Shown here piece after piece: positions 1 through 3,656 of a stretch of DNA of 5,158 bases. The stretch spans positions 5,191 to 10,348 of the forward strand of contig WRNN01000025.1 of NCBI GenBank assembly GCA_009776595.1, in the 5' to 3' direction. The translations under genes and the position numbers were made by a program. This DNA is from Clostridiales bacterium (GTDB taxonomy: Bacteria; Bacillota; Peptococcia; DRI-13; UBA5745). The notes under the pieces are model-generated. The model made no database searches and had not been told where the DNA came from. It saw only the letters and a list, made by a program, of their open reading frames with translations. Positions within the stretch are counted from its first letter, which is position 1, and each line of letters begins with the position of its first letter.

Positions 1-593
1 ATAGATTGTAGAAATTCTTCCGAGGCGATAGGGGAAAACAGTTCCCGGAAAGTCCTGCCCTGCAGCTCGTCCTCTGGAAGCATGCCGCTGCATTGCCTAT
101 AGGCTTCACTGGCCAGAACTGCTTTCCCCTTTGTGTCCAGCACAAGAATGATGTTCGGTGTGTTAAGAAGGAGCAGATTGATGTATTGCTGAAGTTTAGA
201 CTTCTCGCGAGTATTCTTTTTCTTCCGCTCCTCCAGTTGTTGGGCCATCGTATTGAACGCAATGGCAAAGTCCCCCATAAATTTCACGCGCTGCTGGTAG
301 TCGCCGTTTGCGACTTGCTGTGTCTGCCAGGTCAAATGCCGCAGCGACGCGTGCAAGGATTTCAGCGGGGCGGCTATCTCGTTGTCCCGAGGTGGCACTT
401 TGCCGCTCAGATCGCCTTTGGACAAGGCCAGGGCCAATGACTTTGTTTCCATCACGCAGGTAGCGAAATAGCGGAGCCCGTTGCCGAAATCCTGGAAGCT
501 CTCAGGCAGTTTCTCAAGATCCAACGATGCGTTTGCGGGATCGTAGATCACATCCCGTAAATATTGAAATAGGATTTCAGCAACAGTATCCAT
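1..593 (-). CDS. N-terminal part of a soluble HAMP-like/PAS signalling protein, probably a (hybrid) sensor histidine kinase
   Basis: The frame is open from an ATG at 593-591 to the window edge, giving 197 residues of a longer protein. An AGGAGGG ribosome binding site sits 7 bases upstream. Residues 1-50 are helical with no hydrophobic membrane segment, so the protein should be cytoplasmic. Residues about 52-123 resemble paired HAMP-like linkers: two Gly-Asp turns (LSKGDLSGKV at 57-66, VANGDYQQRV at 94-103), each followed by a helix, with NEIAAPLKSL between them. A charged helix (EERKKKNTREKSKLQQ, 121-136) leads into a PAS domain starting near 138, with the typical TPNIILVLDTKGKAVLAS strand-turn-strand and a GRTFRELF segment. 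This order is typical of soluble sensor kinases, often hybrid kinases with a receiver. The catalytic part lies outside the window, so a diguanylate cyclase or other output is not excluded. It follows the V4R gene by 63 bp on the same strand, so it probably acts with that sensor. Confidence 0.8.
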   Translation of the reverse strand, partial: MDTVAEILFQYLRDVIYDPANASLDLEKLPESFQDFGNGLRYFATCVMETKSLALALSKGDLSGKVPPRDNEIAAPLKSLHASLRHLTWQTQQVANGDYQQRVKFMGDFAIAFNTMAQQLEERKKKNTREKSKLQQYINLLLLNTPNIILVLDTKGKAVLASEAYRQCSGMLPEDELQGRTFRELFSPIASEEFLQS

Positions 594-632
594 CACATAG
601 CCCTCCTGTACAAAGTTAAATATATCCTGATA

Positions 633-647
633 CGCATTCCGGATGCG
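633..647 (-). other. small intercistronic hairpin between V4R and kinase genes
   Basis: A CGCAT/ATGCG inverted repeat with a 5-base loop lies in the 63-bp gap between the two minus-strand genes. There is no T-run after it, so it is not a terminator. It may stabilise or adjust the relative level of the two cistrons, or simply be chance. Confidence 0.25.
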
Positions 648-656
648 CCCGTGTCG

Positions 657-1193
657 TTACGCCGTAATTGTTCCGCTGAAGCGGCAGACCCTGTCGCCGT
701 TCGCCCAGCAATCCACTTCCCGGACTTCATATTTCTTGCCGGTATAGTCTTCCAGGATTCCGGCAATAAAGCCTTCATCATAGATGCATACGTTTTCGTT
801 CGTGATGGGCAGCCCGCTGCAATCCAGGTCTTGCCCGACCGTGAGTACAATACTTCCGGTATCCGGATCAAAAGCTTCCATGCGCAGAATCCCGATTTTC
901 AAATCCTCTAATGCGCTTTGCAAATTGGCGAAAAAGGCGTTGAAATCCAGGCTCTTGTCTAAGACATGTTTGGAAAATTCAACGCCCGCCAAAAACCCGG
1001 CCCGGCGAAAATACTCGTTCGCCATGTCCGCACCATGCGCCTTGCTGAGTACGTCCAGCATTGTGTATTGCATCAGCCGGTAGACAAGTACCGGCATTTC
1101 CTCTCCCAGGTCGCCTCGCCCCGTCTTGATATCTCCAAGACTTTCCCAGCAGAAATCAGCGTGGGTGGTCTCTTTTTTAAAAACGTTTTCCAT
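657..1193 (-). CDS. V4R-domain small-molecule sensor protein
   Basis: This 178-residue protein matches the V4R (4-vinyl reductase) fold, the sensory domain used by XylR/DmpR/MopR-type regulators for phenols and alkylbenzenes. An N-terminal helical part (about 1-100) precedes the V4R core (about 115-175), which contains DCSGLPI, VCIYDEGFIAGILEDYTGKK and EVDCWANGDRVCRF. Cys136, Glu159, Cys162 and Cys170 have the spacing I recall for the zinc ligands of the MopR phenol sensor, so the zinc site looks intact. The protein has no DNA-binding or ATPase domain, so it must pass its signal to a partner, most likely the kinase encoded next. The start is taken at 1193: an earlier in-frame ATG at 1202 lies only one base from the AAGGAGG site, too close, whereas 1193 has a 10-base spacing. 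If the earlier ATG were used the protein would be 181 residues. The ligand cannot be read from the sequence. Confidence 0.85.
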   Translation of the reverse strand: MENVFKKETTHADFCWESLGDIKTGRGDLGEEMPVLVYRLMQYTMLDVLSKAHGADMANEYFRRAGFLAGVEFSKHVLDKSLDFNAFFANLQSALEDLKIGILRMEAFDPDTGSIVLTVGQDLDCSGLPITNENVCIYDEGFIAGILEDYTGKKYEVREVDCWANGDRVCRFSGTITA

Positions 1194-1203
1194 TTGAATC
1201 ATT

Positions 1204-1210
1204 CCTCCTT
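1204..1210 (-). promoter_or_regulatory. ribosome binding site that decides the V4R start
   Basis: AAGGAGG on the minus strand lies 1 base from the ATG at 1202-1200 and 10 bases from the ATG at 1193-1191. Only the second spacing is workable, which argues for the shorter protein. Confidence 0.7.
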
Positions 1211-1265
1211 ATATTGATGGCGGCTCTTTCTTCGTATTGCGCCGCCTGACGAATTCTCAATATTT

Positions 1266-1296
1266 ATTGTAAATGGTTCAAGCGCTCGAAGGTCAA
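1266..1296 (-). promoter_or_regulatory. candidate promoter of the V4R-kinase operon with 19-bp spacer and internal palindrome
   Basis: On the minus strand a -35 box TTGACC (1296-1291) and a -10 box TACAAT (1271-1266) are separated by 19 bases. The spacer begins with the imperfect palindrome at 1277-1290 (12 of 14 positions symmetric, centre AGCGCT). Transcription would start near 1258, about 65 bases before the V4R start. A 19-bp spacer with a dyad inside it is the layout known for MerR-family activated promoters. No MerR gene is in the window, so an unlinked regulator or a different repressor is equally possible. Confidence 0.45.
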
Positions 1297-1401
1297 TAGG
1301 TTGACTGAAAATACCGCATTTTTCTTCCCCTCGGACAAGTTATCTGTGAAATCTTAATGAAATCAAGGAGTTACATCGGGCATGCAAAGGACTGCCCCGC
1401 T

Positions 1402-1415
1402 ATTTCCCGGGAAAT
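1402..1415. promoter_or_regulatory. perfect 14-bp palindrome, possible operator
   Basis: ATTTCCCGGGAAAT is a perfect dyad in the middle of the divergent intergenic region. It has the size and symmetry of an operator for a dimeric regulator and could serve either direction. No second copy was seen in the window. Confidence 0.3.
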
Positions 1416-1453
1416 CAGATACCAATATATGACAGAAATACCGCTCAAACCTG

Positions 1454-1481
1454 AAAGCCCCTCGAAGGTATGAGGAGCTTT
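1454..1481 (+). other. hairpin in the region upstream of the amidohydrolase
   Basis: AAAGCCCCTC and GAGGAGCTTT form a 10-bp stem with one A-C mismatch and an 8-base loop. Only four T residues (1479-1482) occur at its 3' end and three of them are in the stem, so it is a weak terminator at best. It would matter as a leader structure only if the amidohydrolase transcript started upstream of it. The rest of the 1297-1578 stretch shows no convincing gene. Confidence 0.3.
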
Positions 1482-1578
1482 TGCAGTTTCAATAAATTAT
1501 CCGGCAGGCACGGCGCTATAAGCAGGTTAAACACCAAAACGACAAGCAGCCGCCTCGCAGAATCTATGATTGTCCAGG

Positions 1579-1607
1579 TTGTGCAAATCGCCTTTATTTG
1601 TTACTAT
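1579..1607 (+). promoter_or_regulatory. weak candidate promoter of the amidohydrolase gene
   Basis: TTGTGC (1579-1584) and TACTAT (1602-1607) are separated by 17 bases, which would place the transcript start about 60 bases before the ATG. The boxes match consensus poorly (3/6 and 4/6), as expected for an activator-dependent promoter, so this is tentative. Confidence 0.3.
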
Positions 1608-1672
1608 AAGGATGAAAATGTGTAATTATTTTCGTCGTGAAAACAAACACAGAATGAAGAGGAGGAAGAGAA

Positions 1673-2728
1673 ATGGGTTTGGGAAGAGGTATTTTTGTTG
1701 TTGACACACATGTTCACGCGCAAAGACATGCTTTCAGGCTGCAATCCAGGGATGTAGCTTCTGAATTCTCTGCGCTCAGCACCGGCATGCACACAGTCGA
1801 TACCTACGCCAATGATGACAGGCTACTGTATCACATGGATAAATACGGCATCGACGTATGCGTGATACAGCCCGCGTTTGCCATGACCAACACCATCGAC
1901 AAGGAAATCGTGAAGCGGAATCCGGATCGCTTTGCCGCTTTCGTACTGGATGTCGAGACCCGGAGAAAGAACAACGAAGGGCAGGAAGAATGGACGATCA
2001 AAGCTGCAATCGAGGAGCTGGAGCGGGAACTCGACACGGGGATGTATGTCGGCATCGGGGAAGGAATGCCCGGTTCGCACAGGGTTTGCCCCGGCGGATG
2101 GTCCGAGCGCTTTGAAGAGATCTGCCAGGTTATGGAACTGGCAAAGAAATACAAGGTCCTGGTGACCTATCACTGCGGCTTCCCTGCCGGTTACGCGGGC
2201 GCCGCGCAATCCGCAGCCAGACAGGGCCATTTCGAGCATGACCACTCCAACCCTTTCCTGGCCGGCGAAGTTGCTGCCACTTATCCGGACGTTCCCATTA
2301 TCCTGCAGCATGCGGGCATTGAAGGCAGCGGTTATCGGACCGACATCTACGAGCAATGCCTGGCGGTAGCCCGCAGTCACCATAATCTCTATCTGGAATG
2401 CGGCCAATGGTGGGCGGAATTATACGAGAGGCCCCTGAAGGATCCCAACATCGGCTGTGAAAAGCTGCTCTGGGGCACCGACTGGGGCGCGGCTTCCACT
2501 CCCCAATCCTGGATGCCCGGCTGCACCCCGGAGACCTTCTGCGACCAGAATATCAATATCGGCCTGCCCGCCCATCAAATCGACATCTTCGGATGGGCTT
2601 TGAGGGAAGTTGGCCGCCTGAATATTCCCCAGGACGATCTCAACCTGATCCTGGGCGGCAACGCCGTTAAGCTGATGAACATCAAAACGCCCTTTACCAG
2701 ATTATTCAAACAATACATTAAGAAATAA
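1673..2728 (+). CDS. amidohydrolase-2 family metal-dependent hydrolase/decarboxylase (ACMSD-like)
   Basis: This 351-residue protein has the full pattern of the amidohydrolase-2 family, TIM-barrel enzymes that use one divalent metal to hydrolyse or decarboxylate small, often aromatic-derived acids. The N-terminal strand carries the metal-binding HxH (DTHVHAQ, His13 and His15). Further expected ligands or catalytic residues are His167 (VTYHCGFP), His213 (ILQHAGIEG) and Asp270 (LLWGTDWG). The C-terminal ILGGNAVKLMNI (326-337) is the usual family ending. There is no signal peptide, so it acts in the cytosol. The length is normal and no key residue is missing. An AGAGGAGG site ends 7 bases before the ATG. 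It is transcribed alone, divergently from the V4R-kinase operon, and ends at a strong terminator. The substrate cannot be assigned; gamma-resorcylate decarboxylase, ACMSD and related enzymes are all of this fold. The divergent aromatic-type sensor makes an aromatic or ring-cleavage product a reasonable guess, but this is inference. Confidence 0.85.
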   Translation: MGLGRGIFVVDTHVHAQRHAFRLQSRDVASEFSALSTGMHTVDTYANDDRLLYHMDKYGIDVCVIQPAFAMTNTIDKEIVKRNPDRFAAFVLDVETRRKNNEGQEEWTIKAAIEELERELDTGMYVGIGEGMPGSHRVCPGGWSERFEEICQVMELAKKYKVLVTYHCGFPAGYAGAAQSAARQGHFEHDHSNPFLAGEVAATYPDVPIILQHAGIEGSGYRTDIYEQCLAVARSHHNLYLECGQWWAELYERPLKDPNIGCEKLLWGTDWGAASTPQSWMPGCTPETFCDQNINIGLPAHQIDIFGWALREVGRLNIPQDDLNLILGGNAVKLMNIKTPFTRLFKQYIKK

Positions 2729-2796
2729 GAAGAGGGCGCCGGATCCGGCAACAAAAAGCCAAAAAAGATGGAAGCGCTTATTCATGACCGAAAGTA

Positions 2797-2850
2797 AAAC
2801 AAAGCCCCGGAAGTTTTGCGCGTATGCGGCAAAGCTTCTGGGGTTTTGTT
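2797..2850 (+). terminator. strong Rho-independent terminator after the amidohydrolase
   Basis: A long stem pairs 2798-2819 with 2829-2850, with a few G-T wobbles and a 9-base loop. Its GC-rich middle (GCCCCGGAAG with CTTCTGGGG) is followed by TTTTGTT. The A-rich left flank means it could also stop transcription arriving from the other side. It begins about 70 bases after the amidohydrolase stop and insulates it from the peptide cassette. Confidence 0.85.
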
Positions 2851-2883
2851 ATCGTGTTATAGCGCCTATTTGGGAAAAAAATC

Positions 2884-2913
2884 TTGACAAAGCCCCATTG
2901 AAAATGGTATAAA
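2884..2913 (+). promoter_or_regulatory. strong sigma-A-type promoter P1 of the small-protein genes
   Basis: A perfect -35 TTGACA (2884-2889) and a -10 TATAAA (2908-2913) are separated by 18 bases. Transcription would begin near 2920, giving a leader of about 118 bases before the first small-protein gene. Confidence 0.7.
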
Positions 2914-2938
2914 CGAATAAATGAGTGAGCGCTTTTGT

Positions 2939-2967
2939 TAGACAGAGTCTCTTTATCGTGATATAAT
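2939..2967 (+). promoter_or_regulatory. strong sigma-A-type promoter P2 of the small-protein genes
   Basis: TAGACA (2939-2944, 5/6) and a perfect TATAAT (2962-2967) are separated by the optimal 17 bases. The start would be near 2974, about 64 bases before the first small-protein ATG. Together with P1 it forms a tandem pair, implying high expression. Confidence 0.7.
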
Positions 2968-3021
2968 AATAGATTTAAAAGTATAGCGGCTTATGTGCTT
3001 GCCACACACAGTATGCCTTAA

Positions 3022-3028
3022 AAGGAGG
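3022..3028 (+). promoter_or_regulatory. ribosome binding site that decides the start of small protein A
   Basis: AAGGAGG lies 9 bases before the ATG at 3038. The frame is open back to an ATG at 2993, but that codon has no such site and would put this one inside the gene. The second copy of the gene also begins at the position matching 3038. Confidence 0.8.
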
Positions 3029-3037
3029 AATGGATTG

Positions 3038-3250
3038 ATGAAATTTGTGGTAAATGAATCTCTTAGGCTTGACAACCTACAATTGAAACTCCCCAAGCGA
3101 AAGGAACCTAAAAACTTAATTAAGCATAATTCGTTTTATGATGTGGATGAGTCTAATATAAGAATGGAAAGAAAAGGTGGGTACATCTCCGGCATGGGGA
3201 TCTATAATGCATTTCCTGACGAAATGCAATATTCAGAGCCTAAGAAATAG
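3038..3250 (+). CDS. small basic protein A of unknown function, first of a tandem pair
   Basis: The product has 70 residues, no Cys or Trp, no signal peptide and no membrane segment. An N-terminal variable part (1-13) is followed by a lysine/arginine-rich stretch (LPKRKEPKNLIKHN, 18-31), then FYDVDES (33-39), and a glycine-rich C-terminal block (ERKGGYISGMGIYNAF, 44-59), ending in a polar tail. Residues 14-38 and 44-59 are identical to protein B, and most base changes in the conserved core are synonymous, which is strong evidence that both are translated and under selection. It lies behind two strong promoters. The short length, duplication and sharply conserved C-terminal block would suit a precursor peptide (ribosomally made and modified), a signalling peptide or a small effector. 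I recognise no family. The Gly-Gly at 47-48 recalls double-glycine leaders, but the hydrophobic spacing such leaders need is absent. Confidence 0.8.
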   Translation: MKFVVNESLRLDNLQLKLPKRKEPKNLIKHNSFYDVDESNIRMERKGGYISGMGIYNAFPDEMQYSEPKK

Positions 3251-3288
3251 CATAAAGTAGGGCAGATAGGGGACTGCAAAACATAACC

Positions 3289-3531
3289 TGCCTTAAAAGG
3301 GATGGCAATTTGATGAAGTTTTTGGAAAACGAATCTCTTGACATTGATATACTTCAATTGAAACTTCCCAAGCGAAAGGAACCGAAAAACCTAATTAAAC
3401 ACAATTCATTTTATGATGTGGATGAGACCAGTATAAGACTGGAAAGAAAAGGTGGGTATATTTCCGGCATGGGGATCTATAATGCATTTTCTGATGAAAC
3501 GCAATCTTCATAGCATATTGAGTAGCATAAA
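3289..3531 (+). repeat. tandem duplication, unit 2 (275-bp period)
   Basis: This is the second copy of the unit at 3014-3256, in register throughout. It includes sequence before the start codon and the TAGCATAAA that serves as the stop in unit 1. In unit 2 that TAG lies beyond an earlier stop. Confidence 0.9.
3313..3513 (+). CDS. small basic protein B of unknown function, second of a tandem pair
   Basis: The product has 66 residues, 55 of them identical to the aligned residues of protein A. All but three of the eleven changes fall in the first 13 residues or after residue 42; the others are at 39 and 40 in the DES/DET turn and at 43 just beyond. The lysine-rich stretch and the glycine-rich block are unchanged. 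The start is the ATG matching that of protein A. The upstream site (AAAAGGGA, about 10 bases away) is weaker than the AAGGAGG of copy A, so B is probably made at a lower level. The protein ends four residues earlier than A because a GAG codon of A (3236-3238) is TAG here (3511-3513); reading on would reach the ancestral stop at 3523. It is followed by a promoter-like and hairpin region and then the large gene, which suggests one functional unit. Function unknown. Confidence 0.78.
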   Translation: MKFLENESLDIDILQLKLPKRKEPKNLIKHNSFYDVDETSIRLERKGGYISGMGIYNAFSDETQSS

Positions 3532-3546
3532 TTATTAATATATGAT
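3518..3546 (+). promoter_or_regulatory. candidate promoter for the large downstream gene
   Basis: TTGAGT (3518-3523) and TATGAT (3541-3546) are separated by 17 bases in an AT-rich stretch just after small gene B. Transcripts would start near 3553 and run straight into the hairpin at 3568-3605. AT-rich sequence produces such matches easily, so confidence is moderate. Confidence 0.4.
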
Positions 3547-3567
3547 ATATATAGAAAATACCAGAAC

Positions 3568-3605
3568 AGGAACTATCACGGCAAAGCTAGGACAGTTTCT
3601 TTTTT
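3568..3605 (+). terminator. moderate Rho-independent terminator or attenuator between small genes and large gene
   Basis: A stem pairs 3568-3577 with 3591-3600 (one A-C mismatch, one G-T wobble) around a 13-base loop, and the T-run occupies 3600-3605. The stem is not very strong, so leakage is likely. This would give abundant peptide mRNA and less of the large protein. It lies 50 bases before the large gene. Confidence 0.55.
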
Positions 3606-3656
3606 GTGCAAATATGAAAATAACAGGCAATGACATATTGTAGGGAGAGAACGGAT

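Larger units (their letters stand above)
3014..3256 (+). repeat. tandem duplication, unit 1 (275-bp period)
   Basis: This unit aligns without gaps to 3289-3531 at an offset of exactly 275 bases. The match runs from the shared TGCCTTAAAAGG before the ribosome binding site to the TAGCATAAA at the stop codon. Within 3080-3230 I count about 15 differences in 150 bases (roughly 90% identity), about nine of them synonymous. Confidence 0.9.

Noticed and set aside
93..440. Plus-strand open frame opposite the PAS/HAMP gene
   Set aside because: It overlaps recognisable HAMP-like and PAS sequence on the minus strand and has no ribosome binding site.
1382..1432. 16-residue leader peptide frame (MQRTAPLFPGKSDTNI)
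   Set aside because: AAGGAG lies 11 bases upstream, but there is no promoter evidence and such short frames are common by chance.
1823..2407. Long open frame on the minus strand opposite the amidohydrolase
   Set aside because: It is fully inside a gene with clear catalytic motifs, has no ribosome binding site, and its protein has no recognisable features; GC-rich codons leave the antisense frame open by chance.
2738..2749. Perfect 12-bp palindrome GCCGGATCCGGC as a terminator
   Set aside because: It is followed by A-rich rather than T-rich sequence; the strong hairpin at 2797-2850 explains termination.
2769..2782. cre-like catabolite repression site (TGGAAGCGCTTATT)
   Set aside because: It matches the left half and core but misses the final CA, and lies after the amidohydrolase stop and before its terminator, where it would not control either flanking promoter.
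2993..3037. Longer start for small protein A, adding 15 residues
   Set aside because: The extension covers the AAGGAGG site itself, has no site of its own, and is not matched in the second copy.
3173..3184. Double-glycine leader cleavage site in the small proteins
   Set aside because: Gly47-Gly48 is present, but the hydrophobic residues expected at fixed positions before it are replaced by Arg and Glu, so assignment to the C39-peptidase leader class is not supported.
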